A stretch of 64,000 nt of DNA from Planctomycetota bacterium (GTDB taxonomy: Bacteria; Planctomycetota; Planctomycetia; Pirellulales; Pirellulaceae): the NCBI GenBank assembly GCA_014381825.1, contig JACNKX010000058.1, forward strand, positions 1-64,000, in the 5' to 3' direction. Below, in pieces: positions 53,706 to 62,332 of this stretch. The notes under the pieces were generated by a model, which saw only the letters and a list, made by a program, of their open reading frames with translations, was not told where the DNA came from and made no database searches. Made by a program: the position numbers and the translations under genes. Each line of letters opens with the position of its first letter. The stretch's first letter is position 1.

Positions 53706-55490
53706 TTAGGAATCGCTCTGTGCCAGTTGTCGGTGTCGCCGCGACCGTACCGGTAACGCGGGCCAGGGAACGGTCCCCGTTTGCTCGTCGTCTGTGATCT
53801 TTCGCCGATGCGCTGCCAAGTAATCAACGCTGTTCGGATCGTCATACTTCGCCGCCAATCCCCACACTTGCGCGATGCGATCTTGATAGAGAAGCGTCCA
53901 GCGGTCCTGATTCCGGAACATCACGTTCACACCATGGGGCTGTTCGCGGTTGATCAAGACAATGTTGGGATCGCCAAATTCGAGGACTCGCTCATCATCA
54001 AACGGCGGCGACTCGGAGCTGCGATAACGTGGCTCAAGATCGCCAAGGACGAAATCGAAGTTCATATCGATCACTTCCTGTGGATAACAGGTCCGGAAGC
54101 GACCGTCAAAACTGATCGAGAGGCCGTCCTCTGTATGATCGCGCGCCCCAAATGCTGCAATCGCGTACTGAGCCCAATTGAATGTCACGACCATGCGACC
54201 TTGAAGTTCTTCGTCGGCGACATATTGAAACGCAGCAACGGGGTAGTCCTTTCGTTCGACAGGCATCTCGCTAAGCCGCACGTACAACCGGAACCCGAGC
54301 AACATAAACGCAAAAGCGAATACCGTCGCGAAAGTGCATTGCATTCGGCGACTCATTTTGTTCGCCGATTCCTGCTGCTGATCCGTTTCGTCGCGAATGA
54401 CATTGAAGCGTCGTAAGACAGATTCGATATGAATCGCCATCCAAAAACCGAACGGAATCGCAAAGAACGGTATGTGCCGAACATGCGACAACGACTGCCA
54501 TAGTGTCAGCGACATGATCACGACATGAGTAATGTCTCGCGAGCGACGAGTGAGCAACAGCACGGCAAACCAACTGAACATGATCAACCACAGCGGCAGC
54601 ATTAGCGTCGAAAGCATTTCCGGCGCTCGCCATTCCATGATCTCAGGTCGCGGAGTGCCGAGCGATTCGAGCATCCAAAGATGGAGGCCAGGTCCATAAG
54701 GGTTGATCATTGTGGCCAGTCCACCTGCGACGATCATCATTGCGAATCGGCGGAGCACACCGAATGCCTCCCGACCGCGGCACGCGAACGCTTCAGCCCC
54801 GCGCAGCCCGAGATACGCGACGAAAATGCAGTATCCCGCGACAAAGCCGCCGTGCGAGTTTGCCCACACGCACAGAATGACTGGCGCGAGCCAAAGGAAG
54901 CGCATTCGAAAACTCGAATACGCCGGCTCGATCAAGTCGGTGTCTGGATCTCTAGGCTCCAACCATCGTAGCCAGCCACGCCCTTCCCATCCCTGAAAGC
55001 ACCATGAAAGAAGCGCCAATAGAAGCGTGTAGCATAGCCAACTCAACAGCTGCGGTCGCATCGGCCAGAAGTACGTCAAATTGATTGCCACCAGCATCGA
55101 TGTGACACAGATTGTTATCAGGCCTAATCCAGCTCGCTTTGCCCGCCACATGATCAACCCGATCACACCGACACCCGCCAAGCACTTGGCTATCAACATG
55201 CCAACCGGCCCAAGCGTATCCATCCCCGAGGCAAGGACTAATTCTGCAAGGTTCTCGTGGTTGATCCAGCGATAGCCTTCGGCCGTATAGGCGTAGGTGG
55301 CTGTCGTGTGGAAGCCTTGTGCGAGCCAGTCGCGACCATACTGAACGTGCCCCCAAAGATCTGGGTCTGGGACGTTCGGAGCGAGCGCAATCGCACAAGT
55401 CAAAAGCGTCGCGCAGAGTACCGCACGGTCAAGCCATCGTGTCGGTCGACGTCGTTGCGCCGTGTCCGCTTGCATTCGATCACACGCCAT
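53706..55490 (-). CDS. multi-pass membrane protein, GT-C-like
   Basis: 594 residues with GAGG before the ATG. About 10 transmembrane helices fill residues 25-410. The first extracytoplasmic loop carries NVPDPDLWGHVQYG and YRWINHENLAELVLA; an acidic motif in this place is usual for GT-C glycosyltransferases, though no exact family is recognised. A soluble C-terminal part of about 170 residues follows. The gene is on the same strand as, and 242 bp upstream of, the polyprenyl-phosphate glycosyltransferase gene. Confidence 0.6.
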   Translation of the reverse strand: MACDRMQADTAQRRRPTRWLDRAVLCATLLTCAIALAPNVPDPDLWGHVQYGRDWLAQGFHTTATYAYTAEGYRWINHENLAELVLASGMDTLGPVGMLIAKCLAGVGVIGLIMWRAKRAGLGLITICVTSMLVAINLTYFWPMRPQLLSWLCYTLLLALLSWCFQGWEGRGWLRWLEPRDPDTDLIEPAYSSFRMRFLWLAPVILCVWANSHGGFVAGYCIFVAYLGLRGAEAFACRGREAFGVLRRFAMMIVAGGLATMINPYGPGLHLWMLESLGTPRPEIMEWRAPEMLSTLMLPLWLIMFSWFAVLLLTRRSRDITHVVIMSLTLWQSLSHVRHIPFFAIPFGFWMAIHIESVLRRFNVIRDETDQQQESANKMSRRMQCTFATVFAFAFMLLGFRLYVRLSEMPVERKDYPVAAFQYVADEELQGRMVVTFNWAQYAIAAFGARDHTEDGLSISFDGRFRTCYPQEVIDMNFDFVLGDLEPRYRSSESPPFDDERVLEFGDPNIVLINREQPHGVNVMFRNQDRWTLLYQDRIAQVWGLAAKYDDPNSVDYLAAHRRKITDDEQTGTVPWPALPVRSRRHRQLAQSDS

Positions 55491-55616
55491 GCCCTTTGCC
55501 TCGTCAGCTTGAATCGCGCCCTCTATCTCGAAAAACTCTCGAAAGTATAGGTCACGTCAAAGAGACGCACGCTCGATACAACCGCTACAACTTGTCGATC
55601 GAACGGATTTAGATTC

Positions 55617-56504
55617 CTACCTGCACGTCACATCGATCGACCGAGGGTCGTCGACTAACGCGCCACTATGAAGCTGACCATTCATCGCCGACTCGCGCCA
55701 AGGGCCTGGCGCATCGAAGTAGCTCGGGTCAATCACCATATCCGTGATCAAAACACCAGGCTTATGCAGCGAAAGTTTGCCAACGATTTGCCCGTCAGGT
55801 CGCACGGCGAAACTACCCCACCGAGAAGGGCGAGTCGTACTATTGTTGGCACTGATCCAAAAGTGATTCTCGGCAGCTCGACACGACATCGTCGCAGGTA
55901 CGATCGTCTTCCAGATGTTGTACTTGGGGTCGTCGACCACCATCGATCGGGCGTTGTGAAACGACTGAAAGATCGCTTGCACACCCTGGCTACGATACTC
56001 ACGATACAGCTCTGGGAAGCGATAGTCGTAGCAGATCAGCAAACCGCAAGTGACTCCGTTTACTCGAAACGTCACCGCTCGATCGCCGGGCGAGTAATGC
56101 GATAAGTCAAGCGTCGGTCGCTTGCCGCCAAGTCCCGTGCAGAATCGTTTGTCGTAGCGATCGACGATCTTACCACGCGGATTGATCACGTAAATCGAGT
56201 TGTGCGGTTTGTTCTTTCGCGACAAACGATGGGTCGATCCAAGGAGTACCCACACCTTATGGTTCTTCGCCGCCGACATGATGTCGCGTGTTGCGGACTG
56301 AAGCTCGTCCCAGTCGAGCGAATTGACATCAGGAATGTCGACTCCAAGGTATCCGGAGAGCGCACACTCGGAGAAGTGAACAACATCGGCATTCTGGTTT
56401 GCAGCTTGGTCGATCTGTCGCAACACAGCACGGCGATTGTGCGAAATCTGAGGCTCGACCGAGAACTGGCAGGTCGCGACACGGATCGACTTCATTGTCA
56501 TCAT
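55617..56504 (-). CDS. nitrilase-superfamily carbon-nitrogen hydrolase
   Basis: 295 residues. The catalytic Glu-Lys-Cys triad is visible: Glu46 in FSECALSGY, Lys119 in DRYDKRF and Cys158 in LLICYDYRFPELYRE. It hydrolyses an amide or nitrile; the substrate cannot be told. The ATG at 56504 or the third Met (MKSIRVATCQF) may be used; AGGA fits the latter. A long inverted repeat separates it from the Rrf2 gene upstream. Confidence 0.85.
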   Translation of the reverse strand: MMTMKSIRVATCQFSVEPQISHNRRAVLRQIDQAANQNADVVHFSECALSGYLGVDIPDVNSLDWDELQSATRDIMSAAKNHKVWVLLGSTHRLSRKNKPHNSIYVINPRGKIVDRYDKRFCTGLGGKRPTLDLSHYSPGDRAVTFRVNGVTCGLLICYDYRFPELYREYRSQGVQAIFQSFHNARSMVVDDPKYNIWKTIVPATMSCRAAENHFWISANNSTTRPSRWGSFAVRPDGQIVGKLSLHKPGVLITDMVIDPSYFDAPGPWRESAMNGQLHSGALVDDPRSIDVTCR

Positions 56505-56538
56505 TCCTACTGTGTGGCTTCACGATGTGTTCGTTAGC

Positions 56539-56622
56539 GTAGGGTGTCGGCATCAGCCGCACCAATTGATTGCACGCAATCCCAAGAACGCTTTTTTGGT
56601 GCGGCTGATGCCGACACCCTAC
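56539..56622. repeat. long perfect inverted repeat, possible terminator
   Basis: Arms of 27 bp (56539-56565 and 56596-56622) are perfectly complementary, with a 30-base centre; a TTTTTT run sits at 56592-56597, at the inner end of the right arm. It lies 3' of the Rrf2 gene and 5' of the nitrilase gene, both leftward, so it may end rrf2 transcripts. Its size and perfection suggest a dispersed palindromic element. Confidence 0.9.
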
Positions 56623-56630
56623 TTATTTAC

Positions 56631-57068
56631 CTAGGTAGAACGTCCGGGTAAATCGCAGAGTGGAACACTCGGGTTCGGGTCGGCGAGGACTTCTGCAAGC
56701 GTCGTGCTTCGGAACGCATCTTCGACCGCTGCCAAGGCATTATCAAGCCGTCGATGCAACGCGCACAGATGAACTCCGTGAACCTTCAGTCCAAGCGGAC
56801 AACTCTCGATCCTGCCTATCGGTTCAACCGCATTGACGACATCTAAAATCGTCAGCTCTTCCGGCGCGTTGACAAGCGACATGCCGCCACCAATCCCACG
56901 CTGCGATCGCAAGACCTTGGCGCGACATAATCCTTGAAGCACCTTGGACATATAAGCCGGCGGGACGTGCGTGGCTTCTGCGATCTGGCTCGTCGTTCGA
57001 GCATTCGGCGATTGGTCCGCCAAGTAAACGACGGCTCGCAATGCGTACTCAACAGTCTGGGACAACAT
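56631..57068 (-). CDS. Rrf2-family transcriptional regulator (NsrR-like)
   Basis: 145 residues. The N-terminal winged helix starts MLSQTVEYALRAVVYLA and includes PPAYMSKVLQGLCRAKVLRSQRGIGGG. The sensory loop has Cys90 and Cys102 with His98, His100 and His105 between and after them, so a [2Fe-2S] or [4Fe-4S] cluster with partly non-Cys ligation is possible; classical NsrR has three Cys in this stretch. It is divergent from a protoglobin gene, with two palindromic boxes between, which fits a nitric-oxide or redox-responsive repressor that controls itself and the globin. Confidence 0.88.
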   Translation of the reverse strand: MLSQTVEYALRAVVYLADQSPNARTTSQIAEATHVPPAYMSKVLQGLCRAKVLRSQRGIGGGMSLVNAPEELTILDVVNAVEPIGRIESCPLGLKVHGVHLCALHRRLDNALAAVEDAFRSTTLAEVLADPNPSVPLCDLPGRST

Positions 57069-57080
57069 AGTGGGAATCCT

Positions 57081-57102
57081 AATTGGATATTGACATCCAA
57101 TT
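57081..57102. promoter_or_regulatory. Rrf2 operator 1
   Basis: AATTGGAT-N6-ATCCAATT: a perfect 8-bp inverted repeat, 13 bp upstream of the Rrf2 start codon. A near-copy lies at 57127-57148. Binding by the adjacent Rrf2 regulator is inferred from position and symmetry. Confidence 0.65.
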
Positions 57103-57126
57103 TACCGGTAGTATACTCCTAGCAAT

Positions 57127-57148
57127 AATTGGATAATGGTATCCAGTT
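57127..57148. promoter_or_regulatory. Rrf2 operator 2
   Basis: AATTGGATA-N4-TATCCAGTT: a 9-bp inverted repeat with one mismatch, sharing the ATTGGAT half-site with operator 1, centred 46 bp away. It lies upstream of the chosen protoglobin start and covers the ATG at 57136, an argument against that start. Confidence 0.65.
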
Positions 57149-57207
57149 TAACAATCGACGCACGTAATCTCCAGCAGTCTCAGAATTCGATGTGGGAGCA
57201 GCACCAG

Positions 57208-57783
57208 ATGAAGCAAATTGATGAACATCAACTTGAATCGGATCTTGCCTATCGTTTTGGTTACCTGACCGAGTTTATGGGCTTCGGCGAAGACGACATT
57301 GCGGCGATTCATGGAGCCGCCGCCCACTTGGCTCCATTAGTTCCTTCTTTAGTCGACGCGGTCTACGACAAGTTGTTTTCGTACAGCTCAACAAAGCGAC
57401 ATTTCGTGCCTCGGCAATCCGGTTACGAAGGCGATACTCCCGCCGACATCGACACGCTGACACAAGACCACGAGATGATCGAGTTTCGCAAGCAACATCT
57501 CGGTCGATACCTGACGGCATTGGTCACGAAACCGTATGACGGCACGATGCTCAACTATTTGGACGTCGTCGGCAAGATTCATACGCCGAAAGCCGGTAGC
57601 GCCGAACTTGACGTTCCACTTGTACAGATGAACGCACTGCTGGGATTCGTATCAGACGCTTTAGTAGCGACAATCTTGGGGCTCGGTCTCGATGCCGAAG
57701 CACAAACACGAACCTTGCGGGCGTTCAACAAGCTGCTTTGGTTGCAAAATGATTTGATAACGCGTCATTACCAAGCGGCATAG
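57208..57783 (+). CDS. protoglobin-domain heme protein
   Basis: 191 residues from ATG 57208, which has GGGAG 9 bases upstream; the longer frame begins inside operator 2. The sequence IDEHQLESDLAYRFGYLTEFMGFGEDD and the segment MIEFRKQHLGRYLTALV (probable proximal His97) identify a stand-alone protoglobin, near the ~195 residues of Methanosarcina protoglobin. Such single-domain proteins bind O2, CO and NO and may detoxify NO. No signalling output domain is attached. Control by the divergent Rrf2 regulator is likely, and a cytochrome gene follows 23 bp downstream. Confidence 0.85.
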   Translation: MKQIDEHQLESDLAYRFGYLTEFMGFGEDDIAAIHGAAAHLAPLVPSLVDAVYDKLFSYSSTKRHFVPRQSGYEGDTPADIDTLTQDHEMIEFRKQHLGRYLTALVTKPYDGTMLNYLDVVGKIHTPKAGSAELDVPLVQMNALLGFVSDALVATILGLGLDAEAQTRTLRAFNKLLWLQNDLITRHYQAA

Positions 57784-57806
57784 AGCGCGAATGACGAGGC
57801 AATCAA

Positions 57807-59114
57807 GTGAAATATCGTCGCCGAAATCACAGCTTGTTCACATTGGTCGCAGCTTTGGTCTTGCTGTTCGCTGGATCGGCGTTCGGACAGCTGGAGTTTG
57901 AACGCGATCCGATCAACTATTCGAGCGCAACACCGCACGATCGCGTCGCTCAGCTGAAAGAAAAGATCGACGCCGGCGAACTGACACTGGAATATGATGG
58001 CAAGCATGGGTATTTGCCGGCATTGATGAAGTATCTTGAAGTTCCGGCGTCATCGCAAACGTTGGTGTTCTCCAAGACCAGTTTTCAACGAAGTCGCATC
58101 TCGCCACGAACGCCTCGTGCACTCTATTTCAACGACGACATCTATCTTGGCTGGGTACAGCAAGGTGACGTCGTCGAGATCTCGGCAGTCGATCCGCAGC
58201 TCGGTGCGGTGTTCTATTCGCTGGACCAACATAACACGTCGCGAGCGGTCATTACACGGCAATCGGATCACTGTTTATTGTGCCATGCGTCGAGTCATAC
58301 GCAGCGCGTGCCGGGTCATATCATGCGGTCGGTGTATTCCGATGCGAGCGGCCTCCCAGTTCTCAGCTCTGGAACTTATCGAACTAACGATTCCAGTCCG
58401 CTCGCCCAGCGTTGGGGCGGTTGGTATGTCACCGGCACACACGGCAAACAAAGACACATGGGAAACGTGATCGTCGACCGTAGCGGCGGCCCAGAGAATA
58501 TTGATGTCGAGGCTGGCGCCAACGTCACGGATTTGCGAAATCACATTAGAACCTCGCCATACATCACGCCAGACAGCGACGTCGTCGCGCTGATGGTCCT
58601 AGGACATCAGGCATTCGTTCACAATCAACTTACCGCGGCAAACTTCAGCGGTCGCGTCACCGAACGTGACGCCGACGTCATGAACCGAGCGCTTGATCGA
58701 CCACGCGAGTTCGAATCGGATTCGACGCAACGGCGTTACGACTCGGCTGCAGAGAAAGTCGTCGAGAGTTTACTAATGGTCGACGAACATCAATTCTCCG
58801 ATCCAATCGCCGGGACAAACACTTTTGCCGCCGACTTCTCCGCGCAAGGTCCTTTCGATAGCCAAGGCCGAAGCCTCCGACAGTTCGATTTGAAACGGAG
58901 ATTGTTCCGATACCCTTGCAGCTTCCTGATTTATTCCGACGCGTTCGATGGCTTACCGGGTCGGGTTCGCGAACAAGTTTATCAACGCCTTTGGGAGATT
59001 CTTACTGGCGGGGATCAATCTCCGCAATTCGCTCATCTCACGCCCGTCGATCGGCATGCCATCTTGGAAATCCTCCGAGAAACAAAAGAAGGATTGCCGG
59101 AATCCTGGAATTGA
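57807..59114 (+). CDS. exported mono-heme cytochrome-like protein
   Basis: 435 residues from GTG 57807 (GAGG upstream). Signal peptide 1-27 (LVLLFAGSAFGQ). One c-type heme motif, CLLCH, occupies 156-160; a second short Cys is in YPCSFLIYSD near residue 370. The rest does not match a family I can name; conserved-looking segments are RALYFNDDIYLGWVQ, RWGGWYVTGTHG and LVALMVLGHQ-like. The gene starts 23 bp after the protoglobin and so probably belongs to the same Rrf2-controlled unit. An electron-transfer role in nitrogen-oxide or oxygen response is inferred. Confidence 0.7.
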   Translation: MKYRRRNHSLFTLVAALVLLFAGSAFGQLEFERDPINYSSATPHDRVAQLKEKIDAGELTLEYDGKHGYLPALMKYLEVPASSQTLVFSKTSFQRSRISPRTPRALYFNDDIYLGWVQQGDVVEISAVDPQLGAVFYSLDQHNTSRAVITRQSDHCLLCHASSHTQRVPGHIMRSVYSDASGLPVLSSGTYRTNDSSPLAQRWGGWYVTGTHGKQRHMGNVIVDRSGGPENIDVEAGANVTDLRNHIRTSPYITPDSDVVALMVLGHQAFVHNQLTAANFSGRVTERDADVMNRALDRPREFESDSTQRRYDSAAEKVVESLLMVDEHQFSDPIAGTNTFAADFSAQGPFDSQGRSLRQFDLKRRLFRYPCSFLIYSDAFDGLPGRVREQVYQRLWEILTGGDQSPQFAHLTPVDRHAILEILRETKEGLPESWN

Positions 59115-59233
59115 ATGGGGCAACCTTAATCGTATCGCGCCGCTGGCACGCAACTTCTCCCTAGGAGCAGGCTGCGCGTTTGGGTAGAATCCCCGCCCAC
59201 TTCTTCCTCCCCTCTCTCGATGGAGCTTGGACG

Positions 59234-62200
59234 ATGCGTCAGGGACGACGAATCTTCGTGGTTGCTTTAGCGTTGCTGCTCGCCCATTCAGTTCGGCGAG
59301 AGGCTCTCGCTCAGCCTGCTAGCACGCCTCCCGAGATGCTACCCGATGCGGCGCTGCACGATGTCTTCTTCCTCGACGTGGATCGCGGTTGGGCCGTTGG
59401 GGATCGCGGTGTGATCTGGACAACCGACGACGGCGGTCGACATTGGCGATTGTCGGATTCACCTGTCAACTGTTCGCTGCGATCTATTCACTTCGTCGAT
59501 CATCAGAACGGATGGATCGTTGGCGGTTGGACGCACCCGTACAGCCACCGAACCAGCGGCGTCGTGTTGCGAACGGAAAACGGTGGGAGACGTTGGACGC
59601 AAGTCTCGTCGCCGACCCTGCCAACGCTGAAGCAAGTCAAGTTCTTTGACCGGCGACACGGTTGGGCGGTCGGCACGCCGTCGGCGATGTATCCCGCAGG
59701 AGTCTTTCGTACCGAAGACGGTGGTCGCAGCTGGTCTTCATTCGGAACTGATCAGCAAAATGAATGGCTCGCCGCAGACTTTGGCGATGTGAATCACGGT
59801 TTGGTCGTAGGTCGTGGTGGTGCCGCCGCAGTCGTTGGCGCAACTTCGCTGCAACCACTCGTTAAACCAAACACCGGCATCCGGCATCTGCGAGTGGCGC
59901 ATGCAACCGACCACGCTCGGATGCAACTGGCCGGAGATGGCGGTCTGCTGATCGTCACGGACGACGCGGGACGCTCGTGGCACTCGCCAGAGCTACCGCT
60001 GCCACCGCAAGTCGCCGACAAGATCGACTTCCAGGCGTTCGCGGCAGTTGACAACATCTGTTGGCTGGCGGGTAACCCGGGCAGCTGCATATTCCGAAGT
60101 CGCGATCACGGTCGATCGTGGGAAATGCTTCGCACCGGAAAGTCCTTGCCCATTCGTGCGATGACGTTCGTTGATGCGCAACGAGGTTGGGCCGTTGGAG
60201 CGTTTGGCATGATCCTCGCCACGCGTGATGGTGGCGAAACGTGGTTAAATCAACATACCAGAGGCAGTCGCGCAGCGATGTTGGGGCTGTTCGCTGAAAC
60301 GTCGGAAGTGCCTCTCGAGTTGCTGGCTCGCTACTGCGGCGATGAAGGCTATCTCGGTGTCATCGAATCATTAACACGCCGCGATGTCGAGGCCGCATCG
60401 CCAACGATCGCAAGCGATGAGCAGCGGCTCGCTGCCGGAGTCATCGCCGCAAGTGGATCGTACGCCAACACGACATGGAGATTCCCGCTACGGCAAGCGG
60501 GCCTAAAGATGACGGCCATGTCGATCAAACGCGGCTGGAGCGTCACCAACGGGACCGAGGGTGACACGGCTCTGGAAGAGTATTTAGTGATGCGAATCCG
60601 GCAGTGGCGACCGGACGTTGTCGTAACCCGTGCGAGCAATCCGCGGCAACAAGATCCGCTTGCACAACTAGTTAACCAGTCGGTCCTGCGTGCCACCGAG
60701 CAAGCAGCTGACCCTTCCGTCTACGCCGACCAGATTCGTATCCTTGGGCTCGAACCGTGGCAGGCAAAAAAGGTTTGTGCCGTGGCCGATGGCGAGGGTA
60801 GCGGTCCGATGTCGATCGACACCTCACAGTTGGCCACGCGACTTGGCCGTTCGATCAAAGAACATGCCTCACAAGGCTACACGATGTTGCACGATCGCTG
60901 GTCACCGACCTTGAGGCGGCGCGGTATCGAATTGTTGTCGAGCCAAATTCCAACTGCAGCCGCGAGACGGGACCTGTTCTCTGGCGTCGCGATCTCCTAT
61001 GCGAGCGACGCGCGACGTGCCGAGGGACACCCGCAAGCGACCAGTCTGGCCTCGCTCCGGCTTGTGACTCAGAAACAACGCGTCATCGAAACCTTGTTAA
61101 CTCGGGCCACCAGCGACGCGGACAATTTGGCGGGGTGGTCGGCACAGATCGACGACCTGACTCGCGAATTGACACCACAAGCGGGCGGTGACATTTTGTA
61201 CCAGCTGGCCCAACGCTACCGTGACATCGGACGCTATGAACTGGCTTGTGAATCACTACAACAGTTAGTTCGCAAGTACCCCACGCATTCGCTCTCCGAA
61301 GCGGCAGTCACTTGGTGCATCGAGTATTTGTCCAGCGAAGAAGTCGCTACCGCATTCGGCATGCAACCGGCCGTCGGCAGCCATCTGGTACAGCAAGTGT
61401 CGCGAGCCGAAGCGTTTAACGCCGCACTTCCGCCGAATCAAACGCGTCGCATCGAAGTGACACGTTACGACTCGCGTGCTCAGCGCGCTGGATTCGACGC
61501 GCCCAGCGACGCCACCGATCCGCTGGAACGACTCCTCTTTCAAGTTGACAACCTACAGCAATTGCGACCGGCTCTGTTCGCTGATCCGCGGCTCCGATTT
61601 GCCATCGCTTCAGCCAATCGCAAGCAAGGCCGTCTCCATGCAGCCAATCGTCTGTATCAGCAAGTCGCTGGCAGCCAACCATTCGACGGTTGGCGTCGGA
61701 CGGCGCACGGCGAGCTATGGTTGACGTCGCGAAAGGGGCATCCTCCCAAACCGCTGCTTCCATGTCCAAGCGTGCCGGAGAAACCGTTTCTGGATGGTAA
61801 GTTCGACGAAGAGTTTTGGGCGAGTGCTGTTCAGGCCGAGTTGAAAAGCCAACTCGGCGACGATGCCGACTGGCCATCGACGATTCGGCTGGCGCGCGAT
61901 GACGAGTATCTCTATCTGAGCATTCAATGTCGCAAGATCAAAGGTTTGACATACGCAGCGGCGGATGAAGAGCGAGGACGTGATCCCGATCTTTCCACCC
62001 AGGATCGCGTCGAGCTGTTACTCGACACGAACCGCGACTACACCAGCTATGTCAAGTTGACCGTTGATCATCGCGGCTGGACGGGCGAGACAGCATGGGG
62101 CGACGCTCGCTGGAATCCAGAGTGGTTCGTGGCGACTGAGACCAGCGAAGACACGTGGAGTATTGAAGCAGCGATCCCATTCGCCGGACTCGGTCATGAG

Positions 62201-62332
62201 CATATTGCCGAAGGCGACGTCTGGGCCTGTGGCGTGCAACGCATCGTGCCTGGCGTAGGCTTTCAATCCTGGACACAACCCGCCTCGGTCTCTGGTTCGC
62301 CGGAAGGTTTTGGCTTCTTGTCGTTCGACTGA
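59234..62332 (+). CDS. exported YCF48-like propeller / PIG-L-like / CBM9-like protein
   Basis: 1032 residues from ATG 59234; signal peptide 1-28. Residues 35-350 contain YCF48/BNR-type repeats with GWAVG and the TxDGGxxW pattern (DRGWAVGDRGVIWTTDDGG, AQRGWAVGAFGMILATRDGGETW). Residues about 360-560 resemble a PIG-L/LmbE fold that has lost its HPDDE zinc motif (VVVTRASNPRQQDPLAQLVNQSVL). A helical, TPR-like stretch follows (650-710). The C-terminal 190 residues look like a family 9 carbohydrate-binding module (FLDGKFDEEFWASA, YLYLSIQC, DRVELLLDTNRDY). A cell-surface carbohydrate-binding role is plausible. Confidence 0.7.
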   Translation: MRQGRRIFVVALALLLAHSVRREALAQPASTPPEMLPDAALHDVFFLDVDRGWAVGDRGVIWTTDDGGRHWRLSDSPVNCSLRSIHFVDHQNGWIVGGWTHPYSHRTSGVVLRTENGGRRWTQVSSPTLPTLKQVKFFDRRHGWAVGTPSAMYPAGVFRTEDGGRSWSSFGTDQQNEWLAADFGDVNHGLVVGRGGAAAVVGATSLQPLVKPNTGIRHLRVAHATDHARMQLAGDGGLLIVTDDAGRSWHSPELPLPPQVADKIDFQAFAAVDNICWLAGNPGSCIFRSRDHGRSWEMLRTGKSLPIRAMTFVDAQRGWAVGAFGMILATRDGGETWLNQHTRGSRAAMLGLFAETSEVPLELLARYCGDEGYLGVIESLTRRDVEAASPTIASDEQRLAAGVIAASGSYANTTWRFPLRQAGLKMTAMSIKRGWSVTNGTEGDTALEEYLVMRIRQWRPDVVVTRASNPRQQDPLAQLVNQSVLRATEQAADPSVYADQIRILGLEPWQAKKVCAVADGEGSGPMSIDTSQLATRLGRSIKEHASQGYTMLHDRWSPTLRRRGIELLSSQIPTAAARRDLFSGVAISYASDARRAEGHPQATSLASLRLVTQKQRVIETLLTRATSDADNLAGWSAQIDDLTRELTPQAGGDILYQLAQRYRDIGRYELACESLQQLVRKYPTHSLSEAAVTWCIEYLSSEEVATAFGMQPAVGSHLVQQVSRAEAFNAALPPNQTRRIEVTRYDSRAQRAGFDAPSDATDPLERLLFQVDNLQQLRPALFADPRLRFAIASANRKQGRLHAANRLYQQVAGSQPFDGWRRTAHGELWLTSRKGHPPKPLLPCPSVPEKPFLDGKFDEEFWASAVQAELKSQLGDDADWPSTIRLARDDEYLYLSIQCRKIKGLTYAAADEERGRDPDLSTQDRVELLLDTNRDYTSYVKLTVDHRGWTGETAWGDARWNPEWFVATETSEDTWSIEAAIPFAGLGHEHIAEGDVWACGVQRIVPGVGFQSWTQPASVSGSPEGFGFLSFD

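Noticed and set aside
57136-57207. Upstream ATG of the protoglobin at 57136
   Set aside because: It lies inside the second operator and has no ribosome site; ATG 57208 has GGGAG at the right distance.
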